From Dipetalonema caudispina (Eukaryota > Nematoda > Chromadorea > Rhabditida > Onchocercidae), in contig JABVXV010000026.1 of assembly GCA_013365325.1 (NCBI GenBank), forward strand, positions 186,001 through 250,000: DNA of 64,000 nucleotides, written 5' to 3'. The position numbers were made by a program, and so were the translations under genes. This document shows, one piece after another, positions 45,042 through 57,400 of the stretch; within the stretch, counting starts at the first letter, position 1; each line of letters opens with the position of its first letter. The notes under the pieces were generated by a model that saw only the letters and a list, made by a program, of their open reading frames with translations, was not told where the DNA came from and made no database searches.

Positions 45042-47792
45042 ATAACTGTATGTGTTATTGTTTTGATGTGAAAATTGATGCACAAATTACATTTCAATAA
45101 ATATTACAAAAGAAAATCTTTCATAAATAATTTGGCAGAAAATTTTGTTTAGTAATAATTTTCGATGTATTCAACAAAAATGGTAAAAAAAGTTTTTTGA
45201 TTCTTAAGGCATCTGTGTGAATATAGTTTAAGGGAAGAAGAGAGACTAAAGCAAATCAAATTAAATTATAAATTATATTGTTCCTTTGAAGAAAATAACG
45301 AAATAACCAGGAAATATTAATATTTCGAAATGACAAATTTGAACTAAAATTTCTCAATCACCTACCTTCTTTTAAATGTATATGTATATAGCAACTTTAG
45401 AAAATACTCTTTAAAATATGCTATGTTTTTCTACTCCTTACTCTTTTTATTCTTTTGTAAAATCAGACCTACCAAGTCTGGAATCATAGTATTTCTTTGT
45501 TTGAGAAAAAATAGCATTTTTCAAATAACTGACATTTTGCCATTAAAAGCATTATCATCATCGAATACTGATATAAAAGAAAAAAACGCAAATATAAGTT
45601 CAATTCCATTTCCTTTGCAAGGAAATTTTAATGAGTAATATAAGAATTTTGAGTAATTTATGTAGCATCAAGGAAATTTTAATTGCTGAAAAATTACCTC
45701 AAAACTCCTTTTTCAAAAAAGATGAAAAAAACCTAAGCCGGATGCAATTAATCGGTTTCATTCAATGTGAAACAGGAATTAAATGTTGATTGGAGAGGAG
45801 AGTGGAAAAAAGTAAGCACGACTCGCTTTTTTGAAGATTAGAATTGAAAAAAGAGCTTGAATTAAGCAACAAATTAAACTTATTAATTATCTTCAATGCA
45901 GTTTCTGCAGAAATTATTGAAGTTATTTTTAATTTATAAAAAACAATAATTTTCACTTCATTTAATCACTTCTTTTTATTTGATTTTAGAGTAAAATTTC
46001 TAAACCAGAATCATATCAAGGGTCATGAGAAGAAATCGTCCAGCAATATTTTTTAGTAATCCTTTTTTATCTTTCCCATAGTCGATTTGATGCTTGCATC
46101 TCAATATTACTTCCTTATGGATAATATTCGAATTTTCTATTTAAAATGACGATGAAACATTTTGGAAAATATAAATAGGTCCAATTTTCTTGTTTCCTAA
46201 TTCCTTTTGAATTAGATCGTCTAAAAAAAATTTGAATACCTACAAATTCTATGAATAGAGGCCTTCTTGCCTACAAATTTCGACAATTTTGTATTTTAAA
46301 ATTTCATAAAGAATTTTCGATGAAATAAAATGAAAAGAGAAATCGCTGATGCATAATCTTTTTCTCTTGAAATTTGGTTTTCATGATGTATAAAATTCAA
46401 TCTCGTTTTTATCACGTTCCAATTTTAGCTATATTCATATTTCTGATTCGCAAACAATAGATGAGAAATATAGTTCAGTCAATAAACTTTTGGGCAATAA
46501 AACTTTCAAACAGGAACTACTCTGACAAGGTAATTTCGACTTCCTAAAATTCAAATATCTTCAAATAGTTCAAATTATTTTATCATCACAACACAAAGAT
46601 TCTTGATGAAATTTTGAAACGACAGACTTAAATTATTTGGCCAATTAAAACGAAGTAGGAAAAGATATTAGATAAAAAGATGTTCAAATTCGATGAAACA
46701 AAGGAAAAATATTCGCTTTAATTGTTATTTATACCTAATCGATTACATTAATCCATTTCCTGCGTAGATTTCATATTTCTTTAATTAACACTAATCTAAA
46801 TGACATTTCTGGATTTCATTTTTTTGCCTTTCCCCTCTCATTTCTAAAACTAAAATTGCCTTTTCACATAAAACTATGAGGATACATTTGTAGAATTATA
46901 TACAGTAATAACATAATCACATCGGAAGTTATTCATTTATATAAATAATTTCCAAAGTTATAATACATTTTAGCTGAACAAAGATATCGTTTATAATTCT
47001 GTGAAATAATTCAATTATTAAGACAATTTCTCCAAGAAATTATTTTGATTTGAGATATTTGCTTTTATTTCATATTTATTGACTTAATCAACTTCATAAT
47101 CTTTTGCCGAAGATATTAAAAAGTGCTAATCAGACATTGTTTTTGAGAAGGCCTTATTTCTTCTAAGTTTTTTAAATTCAAAAATCCTTCACTTTTTATA
47201 TGTAATATTTTGTATTTTTACTTTATTGATTTTTTTTGTTAGTTTCAAATTTTCTTTTCAATTTTTTGACTATGTATTTGGTACTATTAACAATGTTAAA
47301 TTACGTAATAATTTTTCACTCAAATGTTTTTCGGTTTTCCAGCGTTTTAATTTTAATATGTGCCATTTTTTCGACCGTTATTCGGGTTTACTGATTCTGA
47401 ATTAAATATTAAACTGTCTCATTGAAATTTTATCACACTTTAAACAAATATTAGCTTTGCGCAAATGAACCGAACCGCTTTTTCTGAGTTGATTAAATAA
47501 ATTAATTAAATGGCAAATTGATCGATTGATTGAACCATTATGTTGTCTGTATATGAATTTTTCTGATCTAAATTTTTCAAAACTATAAATGTTTTTAATT
47601 TTCAGGAATTTGGCTCTTTCTCTTCCTTCCACTTTTGAAAATGCATAATTGAAGGCTCTACCCCCAGATCCCGGCCAAATTTATTATTATTTATGCATTA
47701 AAAAATAGTGGCAAATTTTAATATTACCTATTTCATTGCATTTTTGGAATTAGAAATTTAGCTTAAACGTAAATTTGACGTAATTCTTCGAT

Positions 47793-47821
47793 CCGATACG
47801 ATACGATACGATACGATACGA
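47793..47821. repeat. (CGATA)n pentanucleotide repeat
   Basis: Five or more tandem copies of a CGATA unit in intergenic DNA, about 3.6 kb upstream of the potassium channel start. Confidence 0.9.
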
Positions 47822-48698
47822 CAATGTTGGTGCTAAAGATTACAGTAGATGATAGTGATGCATTGGAAAGAATGGAAAAAATGTTTTTTTTTTTCTTTTT
47901 TCAAGTTAATCATTTCTGATAGTAATTACATTAAAGCAAGTTGTAAATGGGCTGGCCAAACTTAAATATGCGAATGAACACATGATAAATATGATAAATC
48001 GTACAGAAGAAGAAAAATGGAAGAATCCGGAAGGACAGGATATTTTTCTGAATTATAAATCGATGGCAAATATATGACAAAATTGAAAGTTGCGAGGAGA
48101 CAGGAAAATTCTGTAAACTAACATTCTATCCACTGAATGTTATATTTGTCAAGGAAAAAAAGAAGAAAGATGGGAACCAATCACATGTAGTAAAAAGGAT
48201 TGAATGATTAATGACAGAATGATTTCAAGACTCAAATCATTAGGGAGATACTTCCGATGTTCTTGAGCTTATTTCAAACTAATCCTGATTTTCCTTCTTG
48301 TCCTGGCCCTTCACCTTTATCATGCAGCTCTGTCATATTTTCGACAACGCAGGCTAACTGGTCGTTTTTGTTCTCATAAATGTCTCGTTGGATATATAAT
48401 ATCTATCTGTTATCTGCGAAACATTCTGATTTTGGCAAAAAACATGATTTTCGATGAAATTAAAAACTAGCATATCAAGAAGCGTCTTATCTCCTATCAT
48501 TTTCTGCCACGTCGAATAGGAATTCAGATTCTTATTAGTTCACTTCTACCAAGGACTGCTTTTAACGTTTCAACGTCATTACTATCAAAATATGACAGTA
48601 TTGACGAGATATACGCGGTTCCCGCAGGCTTTTATTTTCAGCATCGCAAATATTAATAAAAATCGATTAGATCCCGCAATGCTTTGTTACAAAATCAC

Positions 48699-48715
48699 TG
48701 ACGTCACTCACGTCA
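48699..48715. promoter_or_regulatory. CRE-like site TGACGTCA plus adjacent half-site
   Basis: The full palindromic octamer TGACGTCA (48699-48706) is followed by a CGTCA half-site (48711-48715). They lie in a stretch less AT-rich than its surroundings, about 2.7 kb upstream of the channel start. The octamer is the known binding sequence of CREB/ATF-type bZIP factors. A regulatory role for the channel gene is inference. Confidence 0.3.
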
Positions 48716-51394
48716 ACATGTTCTCTACTCCTGCACCATCCAAGTAAACGTAAATATGTTATTTATTAGCCTTTCAACGATAAAGTAATCACACTAGTGA
48801 TTATACCGAAACTTTTCCCTTCAATTTTATTCTTTAGTCTACTGCATTCTGCTCCTGCAGTAATTCATTCCTTTGACATATGCCATCTGCAACGAGTACT
48901 ACGTAATGCGTAAAATATTAATTATCAGCTTTATGCTACTGTAGCAAATTAACTTGGGCATGCAGTTATAAGCTTAAGTGATTTCACATCAATTAATATA
49001 CGACATAGTATATTCATCATAAAACATGGAAGACATCTTTCTCAAATCTTGGCGACGTTTGTTACGCACATTAAAATATCATCGAGCAAATGACAAAAAA
49101 TGTTTAATCCTAGTCGAATAATTAGTCAGGTACAAAGATATGTAATTTTCAACGCTAAATTGCTGTTAAAATCCAAAGATTGTCATTAACTATCAAGTTA
49201 ATTAACGATTATTCTTTGTAATTATGGAATATTGGCGAATGAAATGATAGTTTTTTCCACCACTTTTTTTTTGTTTTATGAATAAATATGGTCATCAGTT
49301 TTTACAATGTAATTAGATTTATCTTCTTTCTTAATTTTTTATCTAAACAAAGATTTCCCGTATATTCCAAGCCCAAATGATTTTGACATTTTTGATAGTA
49401 TCAAAATATCTCTTATTTCCTGTCCTACACAAGCATATAACACACGTATTTTAAGCTTGTAGTGATCGGAGCCAAGTAATCAAGAAAATATTGGACCAAC
49501 AAACAATCGCACCATGCAAAGTTTTTGCATCGAATTTCTCGTATATCGGAATGATCGATGTCACGAAGTGCAATTCAATCCATCGTGTTTTATTGCTTAC
49601 AATGTTATGGTGCATAGTAGTTGTAGAAGTAGGTCCTTCCTCCTATTTCAGGCTATGTATTTCCTTTAAATTTCTCCAACCTACCCTAGCGACAATTATA
49701 ATCCTTAGGGACATTCTTTTTCTAGCTCTCTTCTGATCAATTTACCACCAAAGGATTAATACTGATATTTCAAGTGTTTGTTATGTGCTGTTCCTTTTTT
49801 CAGATCTTAGTCAGCTCGAAGATCATTGAACCTATTCCTATTAGTAAATGCCAATTTTCGGCTGCTTTTTATTCAAGAAATCATTAGCAATATTCATTGC
49901 TGATAATTCTACAATCTAATAGGTAAAGCTATTCGACTGAAGTTGTAAATTGATATCACAGCATATATACCTGCTACAAGCAATATTGAAAGACAGATTA
50001 TGTAGGATAAACTTTTGTGCAAATTAAAGTTGTTTTATTCATCTATCTTTTTCTTGAGCCATGCATTATCAATTTATCACTAATTAGCCTCTGTCACTGA
50101 TGCTACTTAATCATCCTTTCTATTTCTCTTTTGTGATATATCTATTTCCACACTGTATCTTTTCCCATCCAAATTTCGTGTTAAAATTCTCATCAAATTC
50201 GACAGCAAAATTTTTTGAGTGAGAAATTTGTCTATTATAATTTATTAGCTTCATTATAACTCATTTATTGTGACTCACTGCCTCCCTTTCTCTTCCCCAA
50301 TAAAAACAAAAAAGAAAAAAGAAATTCTCCATGGAGATGTAAATTAAAAACAATTTTGGAAGAAATAAATATTATGTAAGTTTGAGTTTGACATTGAACT
50401 TAAGAAAAAGTGTACAGAAGATGATTTCTGGAGTCCACTTCTTGCTTTTCATGTCCTTCTTGCTTGCTTTATCTTGCCTAATTCTTGCATTACATTACTT
50501 TTCAATTACGTTAAACTTTCACTTCTTAGCAGCTGCCTGATAAATATGAATCAAAACATTGAATCCTCCATGATTTCTAGCATCTCTTCATTAACCTTTA
50601 CTCAATGATTTCAGAGTAGTTTGGTGGCTCGCGAAATACAATTTTGGCCAACTAATAACGATACAAACTTATTTTGCAACTTACTTTTATATCATAATAA
50701 AATGTATAGATTCAGGAACAATACGTATTATTAACCAAAAAAAAAATTTTTTTATGGGAGTAGACACCACTGATAAAACAGAAAATAGAATTGAAAGGTA
50801 CGAATTAAACATCGCTGAAATTCATCGAAATAAAGCGATTTTTGTTCTGCAAGAAAAATATTTCTTTGGGGAATATTTTCAGAATAAAAGAGTTTATTAT
50901 TGTTATTCTTTTATCTGCATTTTATGAATGGGTTAAAAAATTTTTATTTTTCTAATAAAATTATTTTATGCACATCGCTGAATCAAATAATATTTTTTCT
51001 CATGCTTAATTTTCTTTCCTAAAGTTTGAAAAACCAATTTTCTGTTTTTTAAATAAAAATTGTCCTTTTCAGAAGAAAAAAACAAAATTTTTTCACTTTT
51101 AAGAAAGTTTTTTTCTAGTTTTGCTCGTTTTGAAATTTATAAGTTCCATTATGCATGAAATGGGAAGTTGAAATTCTGTTAAAAACGGAAATTTCGAGGA
51201 AATTTCTTCTTTCCTTCACTTCCTTTTCATTTTGTTTTCATATTTATTTAAATTAAATATTATATATGTCCATTTTTGCTTTTCTGACCCTAATTTGATC
51301 TTCGTAAAATTTGACAAAGGATTTAAATCCAATTTCAATCTCCGCAAGAAACTTATGCTACCAAGTACCTTTTCTTGTGTTCCATTGCTTTTTG

Positions 51395-51414
51395 TTTTTA
51401 GAATAATTATCATG
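51395..51414 (+). promoter_or_regulatory. Leader-type acceptor and start of the K2P channel
   Basis: TTTGTTTTTAG ends at 51401 and is followed ten bases later by the ATG at 51412. This fits a trans-splice acceptor with a very short 5' untranslated region. The first exon encodes MGEELRDVVEFLEDGK and ends at the donor AAG|GTATTA. Confidence 0.55.
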
Positions 51415-54400
51415 GGTGAAGAATTGAGAGATGTGGTAGAATTTTTGGAAGATGGAAAGCATATCAACTCACCTTCATATAAAAAGGTATTACCATTTAC
51501 GAAATTTTATGCAAAGTTAATTTCTGCGTTACTTCCAAATTATAACAAAGTGGTATACGTAATAATTACGTATCATCATATGTGTTGCATTCTTTTATAT
51601 TTAGACACTGAATGACTGCAATGGAAATAAAGCTTCTAGAATTTCCAATATCACAATTTCGAACTATAGTTTGAATTTCAGAATTTTCATTTTACAGTTG
51701 CATTTTTTAGTTTCCAAATTACTCGCTCAATATTTTAGTTTCTCGGAGAAAGAACATCTGCCTGTTGACTATCTCAAACAATCTTTTTTTTCTTCAGTTC
51801 TATATAATTCTGAATTTTCAACGATTAATTTCTCATTTTAAATTATGCATGATATTTGAAGGTAGTCGCAGAAATCATAATTTTATAGTGGGATGTTTTT
51901 ATCGAAAGACGTGTAAAAATATTTTTTTCACATAGCATACTTTATAGAAATAACAATAAACACATAAATTGAAGTAATGAAATTTAAATATAAATATGTA
52001 TATATTTGAATAATGCTAAACATTACTGCTAAGAATTATCATCATTTTTTTGTTACTGTTACTATTTACTTATCAAGCAAACTGTTAGTAGTATTTATTT
52101 AATCTAGCAGTGAAATGATTAAAAATTTCTCATACGATAGTAACAGGTAACTTTTATTAGCCTAGTTTAGGTATAAGTCAAGCATCATCGGATATCGAAT
52201 TAGAATATCGTCTATTTCTTATTCTTCTTGACTTACTTAGCAGTGATTCCATTTTCCTCCAGAGAATTAGGATTGCATAAATTCATTGAGAAGTCTGATG
52301 ATGGCTATATCCATTTTCATTTTTTCTTTTTAGCAATCAAAATAGTTCATAAATTCAAGCAAAAGTTTTATAATAGACTATTTCAAGTAAACAATAGAAG
52401 GATTTATGGAGTGAGTGAAATTATAATTTTTTATCCATTTAATAGAAAATAAAATAATGATAATACGGTATTTTATCAATTCAAAGAAAAATAATGGCTT
52501 GAAATAACATATTGATAGGTTTTTTCCCACATTTGAATTGATAATATTTGTTGAAGAAATCGAAAAACATTTAGTATTTAAAAATCTGTTAGCTAATCAA
52601 TAACCTATTCTTATATGTTGGATAGAAATACTTTCAAGATTGCGCATACATTTTGATAGTTTTCAGTATGTCAAACTTGTTTTACCACATATTATTCTGG
52701 TTGCTATGGTATGTTTATATGCGGTAGCTGGTGCATGGGTCTTCTATAGTCTTGAATCGCCCCATGAGGATAAGGTTTGATTTTGGCTTCGATTATAAAA
52801 TGTTTTCTTTTTTAAAGTTAAATTAGAAGGGATACATTGCAGTTTTGATTGGTTTTTCAATTAAAAAATAATCGGGAAGTAATTCTTTGAACTTTACGCA
52901 ACTTTTAACAATTCATTGCCATTGGATTACTTTCAGTATTTGATTATAGTCGAGTTTTTAAAAATTTTTCTTATTATAGTTAAAAAAAATTGGTATACAA
53001 AAGATTGACGAATTACGGAAAGAGTTAATTCAAACGTTATGGATGAAACGGAAAGATTTGAAAAGAACTGAGATGGATGATTGGGCTCGCGTAACCGACG
53101 TGAAACTTCAAACTTTCAATGAATATTTATATAGTGCATTCAAGGAACATTATATTAGGCAAGTTGGACTGGTAATAATCTGAAAAATTCGTTCATCAAT
53201 GTGAAAAGTCTATTAATAAAAGTTTTGTTTTTCAAATTCTGGAAATTTAAATTGATTTTTTCAAAAATAGTTTTAGACAAAATATCATAAAATGACTCCC
53301 AAAAAAAAGAAAAAATAGAGGAATTCATTACAGATATGCAGATATTTGCATTTTCAAAACGAATGTCGATAAACGCAGCATTAATACGAAAGGGAGAAGG
53401 TATAGGTACATTTTGGTTCCCTGGATGTTTCATATTAGCAGGATGCTAAAAATTTGGAAACCTGAAAATTATCTGGTAAATAAGTTGTCTAGGTAAACTA
53501 TTAATGCAATAGAATCAGCCCTGAGTTTATATGGGGAATGAATGCATGCACCCAGCTTTAAGCTTTAAGCTTAAAAAGTAGAGATAATGATAATGCTAAT
53601 TGTAAATGAACATTGTTCGAAGTAAGAATTAATGAGCAAAATAACTTCCTAAGTGATGTGATTCAAACTTTTGCAAATATTACATCGCTAAAATATAGCA
53701 TTATTTGTTATGAACAAAAATTTTAGAAGAAAATTGAAACATCGACAAAAATTTATTAAAAGCAAAAAGTTATGGACTGCAAATAGCGCTATATTTTTTG
53801 CAGCAACAACTATGGCTACTATAGGTAAGTAATCCCACCATATACACATTTTTTTCCCAAATTCTTAATTTTGAACAATTTTTAAAAAATTCCTGTGAGA
53901 AAGGAAAGGATGTAATAATTTAGTAATCATTTATTTCTTGTTAGTTTTAAAATTAAGAAATCAATGATATCATCCTGTCTCTAAAATTGTATATTGGAAT
54001 GAAAATGAACATTGGTTGGTATATCTCATAACGGATCCTTTGTTAATATTGTAACATTATCGTCATTTTCATGATTATATACTTCATATACATCTAATAA
54101 CAACTAATATCATATCTTCTAATCCTATCTTCCTTCTAAACAACAATCTTCTTAACTGATATCGTACATTTTCAGGCTACGGTAACATTGTACCGGTAAC
54201 AGCATATGGACGAATTGCTTGCGTTGTATTTGCATTATTTGGTGTACCAATGGCTATTATAACAATTGGTGATCTTGGCAAATTTTTATCGGAATGTACA
54301 ATATGGCTTTATAAAAGGATGAAAAAATCTCGCTATTCATTGAAACGTTATTTCATCCATTTTAAATGGCGAACTGCTAGTTTGTTTCTCTTCTATTTGA

Positions 54401-57400
54401 TTTTATGAGTATGTTTTTTTAATGATAAATTCAAAACTTTAAATTTAATCTCAGCTTGTCCAAATCTTTGTGGAAATTCTTACAAAATGGAGTAATAACT
54501 ATTCAGTTATCATTTTATTCCTACTTTTCGAGTAGCACAATTGGAATTTAATTATGTGGATTTTTGCCATTTTTTGTAAAATACGGAATTTCAAGAATGT
54601 TCAGATAACAAGCAAATATTCTCTTTAGCTCCTTCTGTCATCTCCATTTATTATTAAGAAGCTATTCACATCATATTATATCATGCATCACTCTTATTAT
54701 TTATATCATATTTGTATTCATTTATATTTTATCATAATATATCATTTTGATCCCCCGTAAAATTATTCTATATGATATTTTAGAATTTCGTTATTTGGAA
54801 TACTTAAATTGAAACCAGCAATACTTGATAACAACTTAAACATATCGAATTTGGCAAATTATTTATTAGAGTTAAAAAATTATTTATCCTTTCCCTTTTC
54901 TTACGCTTTTAGGTAATCCGGAATTGAGGTCACCGAAAAAATCTAATGAAGCAGTGAAGCAGTTATTAAATTGGAATGATCTTGCATTGGACAAAGCGGA
55001 AGTGCCTTTAGTCTTAGTTTTTGCTATACTTCTCGTTAGTTTTCAAAAAATTCACTTTCATATTTTTCAGATTGTACTGAAAAATTAGGCCATTTCAATA
55101 CGTCATCCTTTTCCTTTTTTTTCTTTTTGTTTTGTATTTAAAACCGTCCGGAATTGCAGTCATCTGAAAAATCTATTGAAACAGTCAAAATGGAATGACT
55201 ACAAAATCGAATTGTTATACCTAAAATAGTACAATAAATTAAAGTAATAGATTGCTTTAACAATATGTTTGCTAATCATTTAATGAGAAACTTTCGGTGC
55301 ATATAAAATGCTTACAGATAGTATTAATGTATTTCTCAAGCTACTGTTATTGGATATTTTACCGTTCTCCTAGTCGTTAGAATACGGTTTTACTTCCTTC
55401 GAAGCATTTCCAGACGAATGATTTAGAATGTACTTATGAATTTTTTTAATGATTTACGTTTTCTTCCAGCTTTTCTTAAATTTAGTTGTAGGTACTCTTG
55501 CAGTAATTGTGAATATTCATAAATCTTTGCAAAAAACAATCTTTTGAATTTTCCATTTTATTATGACTAAATCGGCAAATGATTGAAGAATGGAAGTTAA
55601 AAATGAAATGAAATTTAATATTTCAGTTAAAAATGCTTCGGACATCTGAAACCATTAGCATTTGAATAAATCTATATTTAATAAATATTTAGTTGTAATT
55701 ATTGGGTATTCAGTGGAGAATAGGAATTAATAAATGGTTATTGTTCTAAAACAGTTATCATTATCACTGTTATCAACCACTCACTTTTTTTTCTTTTCCA
55801 GTTTTACATTGCCTTCGGTGGTCTTCTATTTGCTTCGTTTGAATCATGGACTTATACAGACGCATTTTATTTTTGTAAGTATAAATTTCGATGTTATTTG
55901 AATTTTCATCTTCTTGAAATTTATCCGATTCACCTCTATCGGTTCGATTGATTCGGATTTTCAATTTTACCATCAGAGTTCAATAAGCTACTGATAGAAA
56001 TTGAATATTTAATCTTCATTATTCCGAAGTGAAGTAGTGATTTTTCGTTCAAAATGTATATTTCAGTTTATTTTTGCATTTCTTACTTTTACTATTATCA
56101 TAAACTGAATTATTGTTTCAAATAAGTTATGAAGTAAGTTTAGAAATGATACTAAATTAGAAAAAAGAAGAAGTATGAGCAATTTGTTTTTCTTTCAGGT
56201 TTTGTTTCGCTAACTACAATTGGATTTGGTGATCTTGTGCCTGAAAGTCAACAGTATGCTTATCTCATTTAAATTGAGACTTTTGCTGACATAATTAAAA
56301 TTTCACTTTATAATAATTAATATTCGTTTGTAGAAATAGATAGACACGATACTGAATATTATTCTGAAATGAAAATATTTTCAAAAAAAAGAAACTTCAA
56401 GCTTTTTCTGCTTTATTTACTTCCAAAAGAATTCTTTTTTAAATTAAAATGGAACGATAAATTTTGATTTAAAAAGTATGAATAATTTAAACTTTATTCG
56501 GCCTAAAATTTAAAAGTACAATTGAATATCGTCCATACAACAGCTTGCATTATATCGAAGCATGTAACTATCAAGAAATTTCAAGTACTCGAAGAAGACG
56601 ATATTCCATCTGTTAAGATACATCATCAATTTTATTATCCGAAATCCTCTGTTTCTAAGAAAAAGGAAATAAAAAAACTATCCGGATTTGAATAAGCAAT
56701 CCAAAAAGCTTGAATAAACTTCAAAAGTTTCTCACAACTGTCAAACTTAATATTGGTGATTTAAAAATAATTTTTGCGCATAATATATTAGCTTATTTCA
56801 TGTTTTATTAATATAAATAATATTATCGCATTTGCAGATATGTACTGTTCATGTTGATATACCTGGGATTTGGTCTTGCTGTGACAACAATGTGTATCGA
56901 CTTGGTCGGTATCCAATACATCCAGAAAATTCATTATTTTGGCCGCAAATTCCGTGGTACCGATATACTACAGCTACTCAAACGTAGACAAATAATTGAA
57001 CATGGATTAACAGCTGATCAGAGTGATGAATTCATAAAATTGTACCTTAGAGAACTTCAAGAAGCAGGGTAATTACTATCATCGCAAAGAGATGTTAATG
57101 AAAGAGCATAAAGAAATCGCATATTTCGAAAAAATATTTGGTATGTAAAAAAGTAAAAGTATGAATTGATAATAATGTAGTTATGGAAAACGCATATCTT
57201 TTTGGATGAATATCGAAGAAAATTTTTCTTTGCTTATTATTATTGTATAATATTTTGCAATTTAAAGAAATGCGTCAATAGAAGAATCTAAATGGCATTT
57301 ATATTATAATGGATCAGAAATGCCCGCTCCAACGAATTGTGATATCAGTAATGATAACAACAGTGATGGTTTACAGGGGTATGAACAATGATTATGAATT

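Larger units (their letters stand above)
37970..51401. other. Intergenic region of about 13 kb
   Basis: This lies between the start of SF3A1 (minus) and the start of the potassium channel gene (plus), so both promoters should be here. No supported coding exon was found. The longest frames (42435-42815, 126 codons, and 40656-40967) are T-rich, hydrophobic and low in complexity, and do not connect through splice sites. The region holds a CAA microsatellite, a CGATA pentanucleotide run, a 23-bp imperfect palindrome and a CRE-like octamer, listed separately. Confidence 0.6.

Noticed and set aside
44862..45100. Poly-Thr and poly-Asn open frames
   Set aside because: They are produced entirely by the CAA microsatellite.
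49491..49736. 81-codon plus-strand frame
   Set aside because: Mixed hydrophobic sequence without a motif, isolated in intergenic DNA, and no phase-matched neighbours.
55938..55960. GGTTCGATTGATTC resembling a tRNA T-loop
   Set aside because: The flanking bases do not form acceptor, D or anticodon stems; it lies in a channel intron.
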